DNA of 64,000 nucleotides from JAUVXJ01 sp034411995 (GCA_034411995.1 DAOUME010000005.1:1-64000), one strand, 5' to 3'. Numbered from the stretch's first letter, positions 8,759 through 18,358 are shown. Numbers and translations: made by a program. Notes: a model not told the origin generated them from the letters alone.

Positions 8759-9010
8759 ATGCAGAAGCTCTTCCAGGGCATGCTCAAGAGCGACTACCAG
8801 GACGTCCTGAGGACCATCGGTCACTACATCGACGAGCACGGCTTCGCGGACATCAGGCTCATCGAGACAGAGGATGGGCTGATCCTTCAGGGCAAGGTTA
8901 GCACGGGCGAGGCCAGGGGTGAAAAGAAGACAGAGACCTATCTACTCACTGTGCAGGATGTCCGGGAGCTGATGAGGGAGGCCTACACTCGTCGAGGCAC
9001 GAAGCTGTAG
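8759..9010 (+). CDS. Small protein of unknown function, paralogue of the preceding gene
   Basis: An 83-residue soluble protein with the pattern helix, two beta strands around an ETEDGLILQG turn, a variable loop (GEARGEKKTE), and a C-terminal helix (VQDVRELMREAYTRRG). It is clearly related to the 75-residue gene just upstream. The ATG is preceded by GAGAGGGGG. Both small genes lie inside the exopolysaccharide operon between the radical SAM gene and rmlB. They might be accessory or regulatory subunits of a neighbouring enzyme; no catalytic motif is visible. Confidence 0.75.
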   Translation: MQKLFQGMLKSDYQDVLRTIGHYIDEHGFADIRLIETEDGLILQGKVSTGEARGEKKTETYLLTVQDVRELMREAYTRRGTKL

Positions 9011-9047
9011 TCAGGCGAGGAAGCCTGCTTGAGGGAGGTTTGGCAAC

Positions 9048-10073
9048 TTGAACCGTGTGCTGATCACGGGCGGTGCTGGATTCATTGGCAGCAACTTCGT
9101 TCACCACATTCTGACCAAGTACCCCGACTGTCGAGTGGTCGTCTACGACAAGCTGACCTACGCGGGCAATCTGGATAACCTGCTCGACGTAGAGAATGAT
9201 CCCCGGTACAGTTTCGTACGGGGAGACATCTGTGACCGGGAACTGGTAGGCCAGGTTATGCGGGAGCACGAGATCGAGACTATAGTCAACTTTGCTGCCG
9301 AGACCCACGTGGACCGCAGCATTCTGTCCGCAGGCAGTTTCATCCAGACAGACGTGTACGGTACGTACGTGCTCCTGGAGGCTGTGCGGGAGTTCGGCCT
9401 GCGGAGGATGTTGCACGTCTCGACGGACGAGGTGTATGGCAGCATCCCCAAGGGATCATCGGTGGAAACGGACAACCTGCTCCCCAACAGTCCGTATTCG
9501 GCCAGCAAGGCCGGGGGAGACCTGATGTGCCGCGCCTACCACGTGACCTACGGCGTACCTGTGGTCATCACGCGCGGCTCGAACAACTTCGGGCCGTTTC
9601 AGTACCCCGAAAAGGTGATCCCTCTGTTCATCACCAACGCGCTGGACGACAAGCCCCTGCCTCTCTATGGGGATGGACAGAACGTCCGAGATTGGTTGTA
9701 CGTCCTCGATCACTGCGAGGCCATCGACCTGATACTGCGAGAAGGCGAGGACGGAGAGATCTACAACGTGGGGGCCGACCGTGAGTTGACCAATCTGGAA
9801 CTCACCGAGACGATTCTGGACCTGGTGGGCAAGCCGAGGAGCCTGATTCGGTTCGTCGAGGATCGTCCAGGCCACGACAGACGGTACTCCCTCGATTCCA
9901 GCAAGACCCAGGCCCTGGGCTGGCATGCTCGTCAGGGCTTCGAGGAGGCGCTGGAGGGAACCGTGCGCTGGTACACGGACAACCGATGGTGGTGGGAGAA
10001 ACTCAAAGCGGGGGAATACGAGAGTTACTACCAGAAGCAGTACGGTACCCGGAGGGTTCTGGAGGAGTCCTGA
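9048..10073 (+). CDS. rmlB: dTDP-glucose 4,6-dehydratase
   Basis: Converts dTDP-glucose, the RmlA product, to dTDP-4-keto-6-deoxyglucose. This extended short-chain dehydrogenase has the NAD-binding motif GGAGFIGSNF at residue 8, the catalytic STDEVYG and YSASKAG (Tyr-xxx-Lys) motifs, and RGSNNFGPFQYPEKVIPLF typical of RmlB. Length (341) is normal. Translation begins at a TTG codon placed correctly after GGGAGG. The 3' end overlaps the convergent gene by 71 bases. Confidence 0.95.
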   Translation: MNRVLITGGAGFIGSNFVHHILTKYPDCRVVVYDKLTYAGNLDNLLDVENDPRYSFVRGDICDRELVGQVMREHEIETIVNFAAETHVDRSILSAGSFIQTDVYGTYVLLEAVREFGLRRMLHVSTDEVYGSIPKGSSVETDNLLPNSPYSASKAGGDLMCRAYHVTYGVPVVITRGSNNFGPFQYPEKVIPLFITNALDDKPLPLYGDGQNVRDWLYVLDHCEAIDLILREGEDGEIYNVGADRELTNLELTETILDLVGKPRSLIRFVEDRPGHDRRYSLDSSKTQALGWHARQGFEEALEGTVRWYTDNRWWWEKLKAGEYESYYQKQYGTRRVLEES

Positions 10074-11856
10074 AGGTGAGGACGGCGCGGTGAGTTCCTG
10101 AGTCGCCCGTGAAAGCACAGTAGTTGTCTTCTAGCAGAGTCTCCAAACGGTACGATACCTCGCGACCATCGATGGAGACTCTCTCTATTTCTCTTCCCGG
10201 CGGCATAAGAATGGCGATCTCCAGAGGTTGGGGGTGGTTCGAGCCGTAATCGAGGACCACGAAGCCTGGTTCGTGCCTGTACTCATACGAGGCATAGAGA
10301 CCGGTAGCCTGGTGGACGACGCCGACTTGACCGTCGTGTTCTCCCAGCCGCGGACGAAGCGTGATGACATCAGTTTGGATCGTGACCCCGAACAGCCCCC
10401 GCAGGATGGCTTCGGCCACCGTGGCTGCCGCGCTCGCGTAGTTGTTGGAGCCCCATCCTTCCCCTGTCGAAGGCCTCTGCCACTCGAAGACCTGCCCAGG
10501 ATGCAGGGCCCACTCCTGGGCCATCATCCTCAGGTGGGCCAGAGCCAGGGTCGATTGGCCGCTCTCGAACTCCGCTGTGATTTGCACGCCGCCCCACCAG
10601 TCCCACAGTCCGCCGTTCTGATACTCCCCCGCCAACATCTGCGGGTGAGCGAAGAACCCCGGGGGGTAGGGCGGGTAGAGGCTGAGGCCTGGCTTGCTTG
10701 CGCCGGCAGCGAGCCGCGCCCGTTCCAGGGCGGCCAGGGCCCTGCTCGCCCGCGCCGGGTCGGCCAGCCCGACGTACACGGCCAAGGCGTTGGAGATGCC
10801 GACCATCTGGTCTTCGGGGAAGGGGTGGCTGAGGGGCGTGACGTGCAGGTGAACGAGGTAAGATCCAGTGCTCTCGTTCCAGAGCCTGGCGTTGGTGGAG
10901 CTGCGGATTCGCTCTGCCCTCTCGCTGAGGTCCATGGACCTCTGCCTGGCCCCAACGGCTTCGTTCATCTCCGCCAACTGCAGGAGGGCCCGGTAAGTGA
11001 GGGCCTGGTCGTAGACGGAACAGACCCAGTGATCGTGGTCCGGGTCCATGTCGGTGGGAGTGGCTGAGGGTTCGAACTTGACGTCGCCCCAATCGGTGGT
11101 GTGGCCGCGCTTGATCAGGCCCGTGCTGGGGTCGAAGCGGTGCTCGAACAGCCAGTCGAGGGCGCGATTCATGCGCGAGAGTATGGTCTCCTCCCCTACT
11201 TCCTTCAGCAGCCAGTCTGTGCCGCCGGCCGACCTGTAATACTGGTACGCAGCGTTGACCAGGTGCACCTCTTCGTCTGACACGGCTGTGGCCTTGTCGA
11301 CGTGGCCGTCGGAGGCCAGGATGGCGCTCGTTGCCCCGTCGCCAGGCCGTTGTCCACCGGCGCTGACCGTGGCTGGTCCGTACTGGCGACGCAGTAGCTC
11401 CTCGACCGGGGTCCGCAGGTATTCGTCGGCGTAGAAACAGGGAAGAATCGATGCCATGGTAGAAAGATCCCGGACGTAGATCATGCCATACTCGCGGGCT
11501 GGCATCAGCCCGTACACCTTGCCTGCCGCCCCTTCGAACTGCGTCTCGCATAACGGGAAGGTGCCCACGATGTTCTGGTACATTCCATCAATGAGAGGGT
11601 AGTCGGGCAGATGCCAGAAGGTGGCGATGGGGGCCGAGCCAAGAGCGTCGACGCTCAGGGGTGGCAGCGCGGCCGGGCTCGCCGGCGTCGCCGCACGGCC
11701 GTACGCTTGCACCAGCACCGATGATCCCACCAGTGTCACCAGCAGAGCGCTGAGGAGCGCGAACCGCGTCCCCGCTCCTGGCGCCGTGCTGCTGGGGATC
11801 AGTCGTCCTCTGTGGGTGTTGCTGGAAGGGTCCTGAAGATTCGATAGACCATCCAC
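10003..11856 (-). CDS. Secreted or membrane-anchored six-hairpin glycosidase-like protein
   Basis: The 617-residue product has an N-terminal hydrophobic segment (ALLSALLVTLVGSSVLVQAYG, about residues 33-53). A domain follows that looks like the (alpha/alpha)6 glycosidase fold: paired helices, aromatic and acidic motifs such as STGLIKRGHTTDWGDV, HWVCSVYDQALTYRALLQLA, GGLWDWWGGVQITAEFE, and a C-terminal beta-rich segment. I infer a polysaccharide-acting glycoside hydrolase, but family and substrate are not determined. The first start overlaps the upstream membrane gene by 58 bases, so a later, non-ATG start is possible. The last 24 codons overlap rmlB on the other strand. Confidence 0.65.
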   Translation of the reverse strand: MDGLSNLQDPSSNTHRGRLIPSSTAPGAGTRFALLSALLVTLVGSSVLVQAYGRAATPASPAALPPLSVDALGSAPIATFWHLPDYPLIDGMYQNIVGTFPLCETQFEGAAGKVYGLMPAREYGMIYVRDLSTMASILPCFYADEYLRTPVEELLRRQYGPATVSAGGQRPGDGATSAILASDGHVDKATAVSDEEVHLVNAAYQYYRSAGGTDWLLKEVGEETILSRMNRALDWLFEHRFDPSTGLIKRGHTTDWGDVKFEPSATPTDMDPDHDHWVCSVYDQALTYRALLQLAEMNEAVGARQRSMDLSERAERIRSSTNARLWNESTGSYLVHLHVTPLSHPFPEDQMVGISNALAVYVGLADPARASRALAALERARLAAGASKPGLSLYPPYPPGFFAHPQMLAGEYQNGGLWDWWGGVQITAEFESGQSTLALAHLRMMAQEWALHPGQVFEWQRPSTGEGWGSNNYASAAATVAEAILRGLFGVTIQTDVITLRPRLGEHDGQVGVVHQATGLYASYEYRHEPGFVVLDYGSNHPQPLEIAILMPPGREIERVSIDGREVSYRLETLLEDNYCAFTGDSGTHRAVLTFRTPPEPSGYRTASGSNSRIPPL

Positions 11857-13112
11857 AGTGAGGCTGCCGTCAGGAGGCTGCGGAAGATGGCGACAACCGC
11901 CTTGTAGTTGGTGTACGCCTGTACCATCAGCTCAGGTGGTGTGAGTTGTGAGAAGAAGGAGCGGTTCAGGGGCAAGAATAACCACCACGTGGTCTGCGAG
12001 CCCCAGTTGAGCAGATAGAAGGCGTAACCAGCGATCTGAACGAGGTGGAGCCAGGCCAGGTCCGGCTGTTCGGCGATCTCCAGAGCCAGGAGCGGCAGGA
12101 CCGCGAAGAAGTACTGCGGGTTGAAAAAGGCCAGGGAGAACAGCACCAGAAAGACCATCAGCGAGTACTTGCGCAGCGCAGCGTAGGAGGAGAGATCCTT
12201 CTCCACGCTGCTGAAGAGCAGCATGGCATAGCCGATGACGAAGAGCACGAGCTCGTCGTAAAGGATGATTGGCAGCTTGGCCGCGAGCAGGAATTGGCCA
12301 TGGGCACGGTCCAGGAGGGAGATGATGCTGGGCAAGCTGCCGGACACGACTGCCAGCACGGCAGCGGCGGTGAAGACAACGGCCCCCAGCAGCGTCCGCT
12401 TCTGGTTCCGGAGCTGCCCGATGGCGCCCAGGAGGAAGAAGGGAGCAAGCGCCGCGTCCATGACTCGTGACAGAACCGCCAGTGCCAGCGCCCCCAACGA
12501 GGAGAAGGGTCGGACGCGGGAGAATAGATATAGACTCAGCAGGACGAAGAAGCCCGCCACCGTGTCGTAGCGCCCATAGAGATACGAGATGTACAGCCCG
12601 ATGGGGTTGAACATCCAGAAGGCGAGGGCGATGATGGACTGCTTGGGGCGCTTTCTGAGCAAGGCCAGGAGCATGAACGCCGACGCCAGGTCGAAGATCA
12701 GGTGAGGGAGCTTGAGAATGAAAAGGGTGAGGTGTATGCGTGGAGCACTGGCTATTTGCATCGCCAAATCGAAGGCGCCCTGGTAGTCAGCCTCGCCCAG
12801 TTGACCCCACTCGTCGGGCCAGATGAGCTCGGGCGGAGAAAGCACCGGTTGGAAGACCTTGATGGTGGCAGAGTACACCAGAAGCGGAATGGGCTGTATC
12901 GCCAGATCCTTGGTCACCTGACCATGTAGTGCCAGGTTCTGAGCGTGATAGGTGACCCAGAAGAGGTCCGGGTGGAAGGCGATGGGCATGAGCACGACAC
13001 GCACCAGTACGCCTAGCGCCAGAAGCAAGACGAGAATCCGTCCCACGGGGTTGCCTCCGAGGGGCGATGAGAAGAAGGAGACGAAGCGGGAGCGTTTGAA
13101 TCGATGCATCAT
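11799..13112 (-). CDS. Polytopic GT-C-like membrane glycosyltransferase
   Basis: A hydrophobic protein of about 437 residues with roughly ten transmembrane helices. Features of GT-C enzymes (mannosyl/glucosyl transfer from lipid-linked donors) are HPDLFW in the first outer loop and SYLYGRYDTVAGFFVLLSLYLF, as in DUF2029/PIG-M-like transferases. Substrate is unknown. Two adjacent ATGs (13112, 13109) overlap the TGA stop of the upstream molybdopterin gene as ATGATG, which indicates translational coupling. A longer frame adds 22 residues and is less likely. It is followed by the glycosidase-like gene. Confidence 0.72.
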   Translation of the reverse strand: MMHRFKRSRFVSFFSSPLGGNPVGRILVLLLALGVLVRVVLMPIAFHPDLFWVTYHAQNLALHGQVTKDLAIQPIPLLVYSATIKVFQPVLSPPELIWPDEWGQLGEADYQGAFDLAMQIASAPRIHLTLFILKLPHLIFDLASAFMLLALLRKRPKQSIIALAFWMFNPIGLYISYLYGRYDTVAGFFVLLSLYLFSRVRPFSSLGALALAVLSRVMDAALAPFFLLGAIGQLRNQKRTLLGAVVFTAAAVLAVVSGSLPSIISLLDRAHGQFLLAAKLPIILYDELVLFVIGYAMLLFSSVEKDLSSYAALRKYSLMVFLVLFSLAFFNPQYFFAVLPLLALEIAEQPDLAWLHLVQIAGYAFYLLNWGSQTTWWLFLPLNRSFFSQLTPPELMVQAYTNYKAVVAIFRSLLTAASLWMVYRIFRTLPATPTEDD

Positions 13113-15123
13113 TCCTGCAGCTTCCTTACGCGGCAGCGCATATCCCTGAAGGGGGGCGTAGCGGCCAGGGGATCGCAAGCGAGGTCGTCAACGAGCCAGT
13201 TGGCGTTGTGTATCCCTGGCCAGCCGTGCGGTATAGACACCGTCAAAGGATGGATGTCCTCCGTGACTTTCACCTTGAACGGCGCAGATCCGACCTGGGT
13301 CTGGATGCTTACCTCGTCGCCGTCTTCCACTCCCATCTGCGAGGCCAGCGCTCGACTCATCTCCGCAAGAGGCTCCCCATGCGCCTTTCGAAGAGCGGGC
13401 ACGTTGCGATGCTGCGAGTGGTAGAATTGGGGTACTCTGGCCCCCGTTATCAGGTAGTAAGGGTAAGCGCTGTCCTGGGGCCAGGCCAGGGGAGCCCTGG
13501 GCAGCGGGTCGTATCCGCTTTCCTGGAGAGAGCGGCTGTACAGCTCGATCTTGCCTGAGGGCGTGCTGAATCCATTCTCCAGCGCCCGACCGTGCATGGT
13601 CGGTACCGCTCTGACTCCTGACCGGTCCAGCCAGCTCGGTCCAAGACGGCGTCGACGGCTTGCTGATCGTCATCGAAAGGGAAGTAATCCCCGTACCCCA
13701 GCCTGCGCCCCAGGAGCGATAGCCATCTCCACTCGGGAAGGGTTTCACCCCGCGGTTCGACCACCGGCCTTCTCGTTCGCACGGGGTAGTCAGTCCTCAA
13801 GGATTGCACACTGATCTCGCCTTTCTCCAGAAAAGTGCAGGCTGGAAGGACCACGTCTGCCAGTTCTGTAGTGTCGTTCATGAACAGGTCGTGGACCACC
13901 ACGAGGTCGAGCTTGGCCAGGGCGCGGCGCACTTTGGCGGTGTTGGCGAAGCAGGATAGGGGGTTGCCCTCCACAACGATCAGGCCGCATAAGGGATAGG
14001 GCTTCTCGCTGAGGATGGCCTCGGGAAGGAGGGCACTGGCATCCTTGGCCAGGGGGAATCTGTCTCCCCAGAAGCTCCTGGCCGGCGTGGGGAGGTCTTC
14101 GGACACAGGCAGGCTGCGGGGACGACGGGAAGGGGTGAGCATCAGCCCTCCTGCCACGTCCACGTTGCCAGTGATGGCCATGAGTATGGCCATGGCTCGC
14201 AGGGCCTGGGTGGCGTAGCGGCAGTGCTGGACCCCCTGTCGCCTGTCCAAAGAGGCCGGCTTGGTGAGGGCGAAGCCAGCGGCTACTTCCTTGATGGTCG
14301 TGGCCGGTATGTCAGTGATCTGCTCGGCCCACTGGGGGGTGTACGGGACCACGTGTGCGGCGAGCTCTTCGAACCCCAGGGTATGGCTCTCCACGAAAGC
14401 CTGGTCGTAGAGGTGACTGTGGATGATGTGGTGGATCATGGCCAGCGCCAGCGCAACGTCGGTCCCGGGCCTGATCTGGAGGTAGTGATCAGCGTGGCGC
14501 GCCAAAGGCAGGCGTCGAGGGTCGACGATGACCAGTTTCGCACCACGCCTGCGGGCGGATATGATGTCAGCAGTGATGCCGTGGTAGCGGTGGAGATGAG
14601 TAACCGCAGGGCTGGCGCCCCACAGAATGATGTAGTTCGCGTGCTTGAGGTCGCACCAGGGCATGGGAGGGCGCCCAAAGGTATGGTCGTAGGCCAGGAT
14701 CTTAGGACCTACGCACACCGACCAGGTTCCAGTGACGTTCGGAGTGCCATACAGCTTTGCCAGGCGGCTCAACACTGCCTCGTCCACCACTTTGGCGGTG
14801 GTCCCGCGGTAGAAAGCCAAGGCCTCGGGACCAAACTGTTGCCTCATGGCCTCTATCTTCTCAGCGATGGCGTCTATAGCCTCGTCCCAGGTCACGCGCC
14901 GCAGCGGACCGCCCTTCGCGTCCCTCAACAGTGGGTGGAGAAGCCTGTCCTCGGCGTACAGGATCCGGGGAGCGTGCCGGCCCTTCACGCAGAGCTTGCC
15001 CCTGCTCCAACGGTCCTGGGGATCACCTTCGACCCCGACTACCTTGCCATCCTCGAGGTGAGCTATCATGCCGCATTCAGCGCGGCAAATCTGACAGAAA
15101 GTCCTGAGCGCCGTTTCGCTCAT
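13109..15123 (-). pseudogene. Molybdopterin oxidoreductase (DMSO-reductase family), split by a frameshift
   Basis: The N-terminal part has the [4Fe-4S] motif CQICRAEC...GKLCVKG and the family pattern through RRVTWDEAIDAIAEKI, VCVGPK and NDTTELADVVLPACTFLEKGE. That reading continues in-family to LDRAGWT, then becomes unrelated. The conserved C-terminal pterin-dinucleotide domain resumes in another frame (SGVRAVPTMHGRALENG, then TPSGKIELYS, ending RVRKLQE). The frame change lies within about 13610-13624 and corresponds to one base. The full protein would be about 670 residues. Electron partners are not next door. Either a real disrupted gene or a sequencing indel. The start is the ATG giving MSETALRTFCQIC. 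Confidence 0.88.
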
Positions 15124-15365
15124 GAGACAGACTCCAGGCTTTCCACTGGCCGGTAGGATTATAGGACGCCTACCACGCCGCGGCAAGCTCTAACCACTGG
15201 CCGAACCCCGCTTCGGCCCTTTGTGCTCTTCGAGGCAAGAGGACAAGGGCCAGGCTCGCCTGCTGGTACCGGGGGCGCTTTCGTCGGCTTGGGCGCGGAA
15301 GAGCTAGGCGGTCCCCAGCGAGCGCCCCTGTCCCTCGGACGCTGCGTGTGATAGAATGTGGTCGT

Positions 15366-16211
15366 ATGATCGATTTCTCCATTTCCACCTCATTCATCAG
15401 GGGTGAGTTAGCGGAGCTGCAGCGGCTGATCGGGCTGGGTGACTTCAGGAAGACAGAAATCGGCTTCTACGACGAGGACACTCTGCCCTTGGTCATGGAT
15501 TTCGCGGTGAAGCAAGGGCTCAGCTTTGGGTTCCACGACCCCCTGCCACGGCTGCCGACCTTCGATTTCCCCTTTCTCACCGATCCCGATGAAGAGAAGC
15601 GCTGGAAGACCCTGGACTCTATGTATCGCACGATGGAGTCGGCCGTCACGTACGGGGCGGAGTACGTGATCGGGCACATACCGTCGGTGATCTGGGAGCC
15701 GCGGCCGGTTCTCAGCGATGCCAAGATCATCGAGCTGGCTCACAATAGTTGCGGCCAGCTATCCATGTGGAGCAGGGAGTCGGGCATCCCCTTCGTTCTG
15801 GAGAACGTCGGTCCCAACCCTTACTTCTTTCACTTCGATGCTTTCGTGGGCGTGATGCAGGCCTATCCCGATCTGGAGTTTTGCCTGGACATCGGTCATC
15901 TGCATTTGATGTCCGTGTACGCAGGGTTCGACTCCCTGGAGTTTGCTTCAGCGTTGGCTCCCTACACCACCATAGTGCACATCTACAATGCCACTCCAGA
16001 GATGTACCGTAAGTACCACCACGTACCGGTTCATCCTTCGCAACTCCCGCAGGATGGATGGGCTGACATCGTGGCCATCCTGGAGTGCGTCCTGGGCGAG
16101 CAGAGTGGTGATCTCACTCTGGTGTTCGAGTACTCCCCACAATACCCTGCTGATGAGGAGTTCGTGAGGGAGGGCATCGAGTGGGTCAAGCGGTCCGTGG
16201 CGGGGAAGTGA
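15366..16211 (+). CDS. Sugar phosphate isomerase/epimerase-like TIM-barrel protein
   Basis: About 281 residues with the xylose-isomerase-like/AP-endonuclease-2 TIM-barrel pattern. Metal-ligand candidates appear in order: EIGFYDED, IGHIPS, FVLENVG, FCLDIGHLHL, IVHIYNA and LVFEYSP. Members of this fold isomerise or epimerise sugars or cleave DNA; I would expect a carbohydrate role. No operon partner is evident, since the next gene (dtd) converges and ends one base away. I use the ATG at 15366; an in-frame GTG at 15348 is an alternative. Confidence 0.8.
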   Translation: MIDFSISTSFIRGELAELQRLIGLGDFRKTEIGFYDEDTLPLVMDFAVKQGLSFGFHDPLPRLPTFDFPFLTDPDEEKRWKTLDSMYRTMESAVTYGAEYVIGHIPSVIWEPRPVLSDAKIIELAHNSCGQLSMWSRESGIPFVLENVGPNPYFFHFDAFVGVMQAYPDLEFCLDIGHLHLMSVYAGFDSLEFASALAPYTTIVHIYNATPEMYRKYHHVPVHPSQLPQDGWADIVAILECVLGEQSGDLTLVFEYSPQYPADEEFVREGIEWVKRSVAGK

Positions 16212-16649
16212 TTACTTCTCGAGGATGATGGTCACAGGGCCATCGTTGTGTATCTTCACGGTCATCATCGCGCCGAAGACCCCGGTCTCGACGTGAAGGC
16301 CCTCTTGTTCCAAGAAGGACACTAACTGCTTTACCAGCGGCTCTGCTATCTCAGCCGGTGCAGCCTGTACGAAGTTGGGTCGCCTGCCTTTGCGGGCATC
16401 GCCGTACAGCGTGAATTGAGGGACGACCAGGGCGTCACCGGCGACCTCCAGTGCTGAGCGGTTGAACTTGCCTTCGTCGTCCGCGAAGATGCGCAGGTTG
16501 GCGATCTTGTTGGCCAGAAAGCGGGCTTCGCCCTCCCCGTCATCGTGGGTGACGCCGACGAGCACGACCAACCCTCGCCCAATGGTGCCCACTACCTGTC
16601 CGCCTACGGAGACGGAAGCTTCGCTCACTCGCTGAACTACGGCTCGCAT
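16212..16649 (-). CDS. dtd: D-aminoacyl-tRNA deacylase
   Basis: Hydrolyses D-amino acids (and Gly) mischarged on tRNA. The product is 145 residues, the family length, begins MRAVVQRVSEASVSV, and has QFTLYGDARKGRRPNF and the C-terminal NDGPVT motif, which together form the active site. The residue before Gln in the first motif is Pro (VPQFTL), where most bacterial DTDs have Ser. The stop is immediately adjacent to the stop of the convergent isomerase-like gene. Confidence 0.95.
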   Translation of the reverse strand: MRAVVQRVSEASVSVGGQVVGTIGRGLVVLVGVTHDDGEGEARFLANKIANLRIFADDEGKFNRSALEVAGDALVVPQFTLYGDARKGRRPNFVQAAPAEIAEPLVKQLVSFLEQEGLHVETGVFGAMMTVKIHNDGPVTIILEK

Positions 16650-16745
16650 CCTTCGACCTCAGGTTGCGCCTACGATATTTGACCAGGCAGGGACAATCTG
16701 GTATCCTTGAAAGTGGGGGGATCTAGCAGGACAAGAGGCTGAGCC

Positions 16746-17045
16746 ATGATCAAGCTGCTGATGAGTTGGGATATCCAGGCTGGAAAAGAGGCGGAGTACA
16801 TGGAATTCGTGACTCGGGAGTTCACGCCTCAACTGATGAAGCTTGGAATCCAACCCACAGAAGCGTGGTACACAGTGGTAGGCAATGGTCCGCAGGTACT
16901 GGCCGGGGGCATCACCCAGGATCGCGAAACGATGATGCGCATACTTCGGAGCGAGGAGTGGGAAGGCCTGGAGGCAAAGCTCCTCGGCTATGTTCGCAAC
17001 TACAAATACAAGGTGGTTCCCTCTACCGGTCAGTTTCAACTCTAA
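16746..17045 (+). CDS. Small conserved protein, probable dimeric alpha/beta-barrel fold
   Basis: A 99-residue soluble protein beginning MIKLLMSWDIQAGKEAEYMEF. The alternation of strand (IKLLMSWDI), helix (EYMEFVTREFTPQLMKLG), strand (AWYTVVG), strand (QVLAGGI) and helix (TMMRILRSEEWEGLEAKL) resembles ferredoxin-like alpha/beta-barrel (ABM/EthD-like) proteins. No catalytic residues can be assigned. It stands alone between divergent dtd and a convergent FmdB-like gene. ATG with an AGGCTGAG upstream. Confidence 0.7.
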   Translation: MIKLLMSWDIQAGKEAEYMEFVTREFTPQLMKLGIQPTEAWYTVVGNGPQVLAGGITQDRETMMRILRSEEWEGLEAKLLGYVRNYKYKVVPSTGQFQL

Positions 17046-17064
17046 CGGTGCGATCCCTTCGTCC

Positions 17065-17334
17065 TTAGTTCTGGGCGCTGGCTTTGTCTTTCTCCTTCTC
17101 TTTTGCCCCCTGTCCGTCGCCCCCTGGCAACTCCTTGGCCGCCTCCTTTGCTGTCAACTGGCGATTGTCAGTCACGTAGAACCCTGATCCTTTGAAGATG
17201 ACACCCACCGGTTGAATCACGCGACGAACCGGTCCCGAGCATTCCGGGCAGGTGGTAACCGGCTCATCCGAGAAATGCTGCAAGAGCTCGAATCTGCGCC
17301 CGCACGTCTCACATTCATACTCGTAAATGGGCAT
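17065..17334 (-). CDS. FmdB-family zinc-ribbon protein
   Basis: An 89-residue protein starting MPIYEYECETCG with two CxxC knuckles (CETC, CPEC) separated by about 20 residues, then RRVIQPVGVIFKGSGFYVTDNR. The C-terminal tail is Lys/Glu-rich and disordered. This matches the FmdB/CxxC_CXXC_SSSS regulatory zinc-ribbon family, whose exact role is unclear. Start taken at the MPIYEY methionine; four upstream codons are unlikely. A second family member lies at 63570-63776. Confidence 0.9.
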   Translation of the reverse strand: MPIYEYECETCGRRFELLQHFSDEPVTTCPECSGPVRRVIQPVGVIFKGSGFYVTDNRQLTAKEAAKELPGGDGQGAKEKEKDKASAQN

Positions 17335-17365
17335 AAAGCTAGTCACACCTCCTCATAAACGGGCA

Positions 17366-18340
17366 TCAGTCTGATGACGCCTTCCGTTGTGACAGTTCTG
17401 GGCTGTCTGCTCGCCTGTCGAAGAGATAGTTGCTTCCCTGGATGCCCTTCACGAATGACAACACCTCGGCTGCTATCTGGGCAATCTGGCGGGGATGCAC
17501 AAGGTCTCTCTTCTGGTTCGTGACCACGGCAGCGGACACGCTCAAGAGGGGAACTGCAATCTCGTTGCCGTCTCTATCCGTGCTCACGAAGTAGCCCCGC
17601 GACCGATCGCGATCGTCGTAGTGAGAGGTGATTTCTTCGTCGAACACCGCCGTGATCTCTTTGCAGATAGCATCTGCCCTGTCGGGGCTGGTGATGACCA
17701 CGAAGTCGTCCCCTCCCTCGTGGCCGACGAAATCGTCGTCGTTGCCGTGCTCCAGCACCGCTGCGACTATGATCTCGCCGAACATCTTCAGGACCAGGTC
17801 TCCCGCCATGAACCCATAGAGACTGTTGTACGGCTTGAAGTGATCCAGGTCGAAGTAGCATACGGCGAAGGGCGCGTCAGCAGCTATTCTCTCCAGAAGT
17901 GCCGACTCCACGGCCGGGTTTCCTGGGAGTCGGGTGAGCGGGCTCGTTTGTATATCACGTTCGGTGCGCTGCAGGTGAGTAGTCACTCGAGCGACCAGCA
18001 CTTCGGGGTCGAGGGGCCCGGTCACGTAATCGTCTGCCCCCATCTGCATGCCCTTGGTCTTGTCGGCCGTCTTGCTGAGGGAGGTCATCACGACGATGGG
18101 TATGGTGGACGTCAGGAATCCTCGCCTCAGACGACGACAGAACTCGAATCCGTTCATCCCGGCCGTCCTCGTGTCCAGGAGCACGAGATCCGGTCTGTCC
18201 TGTCTGGCCATCGTCAGGCCTTCCGCGCCGCTCGGGGTAGACACTACGCTCAGACCCCTCGATTCCAGGATCTCGGTGACACGTTGGCGCACCTGGGGAT
18301 CTTCATCGACGACGAGTATCTTAGCTGCGCGCGACGTCAT
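17366..18340 (-). CDS. Response regulator with receiver and GGDEF-type domains
   Basis: Residues 1-125 form a receiver domain (ILVVDEDPQ, LVLLDTRTAGMNGFEF with the phosphoacceptor Asp, VVMTSLSKTADKTKGMQMGADDY). Residues about 135-300 form a GGDEF-type domain with FDLDHFKPYNSLYGFMAGD and the signature HEGGDDFVVI. The signature reads GGDDF rather than GGDEF, so diguanylate cyclase activity is likely but not certain. No DNA-binding domain or adjacent histidine kinase is present. A TTGCTG-N17-TATACT promoter lies directly upstream. Confidence 0.9.
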   Translation of the reverse strand: MTSRAAKILVVDEDPQVRQRVTEILESRGLSVVSTPSGAEGLTMARQDRPDLVLLDTRTAGMNGFEFCRRLRRGFLTSTIPIVVMTSLSKTADKTKGMQMGADDYVTGPLDPEVLVARVTTHLQRTERDIQTSPLTRLPGNPAVESALLERIAADAPFAVCYFDLDHFKPYNSLYGFMAGDLVLKMFGEIIVAAVLEHGNDDDFVGHEGGDDFVVITSPDRADAICKEITAVFDEEITSHYDDRDRSRGYFVSTDRDGNEIAVPLLSVSAAVVTNQKRDLVHPRQIAQIAAEVLSFVKGIQGSNYLFDRRADSPELSQRKASSD

Positions 18341-18358
18341 GCATTCCCTCATCCACTT

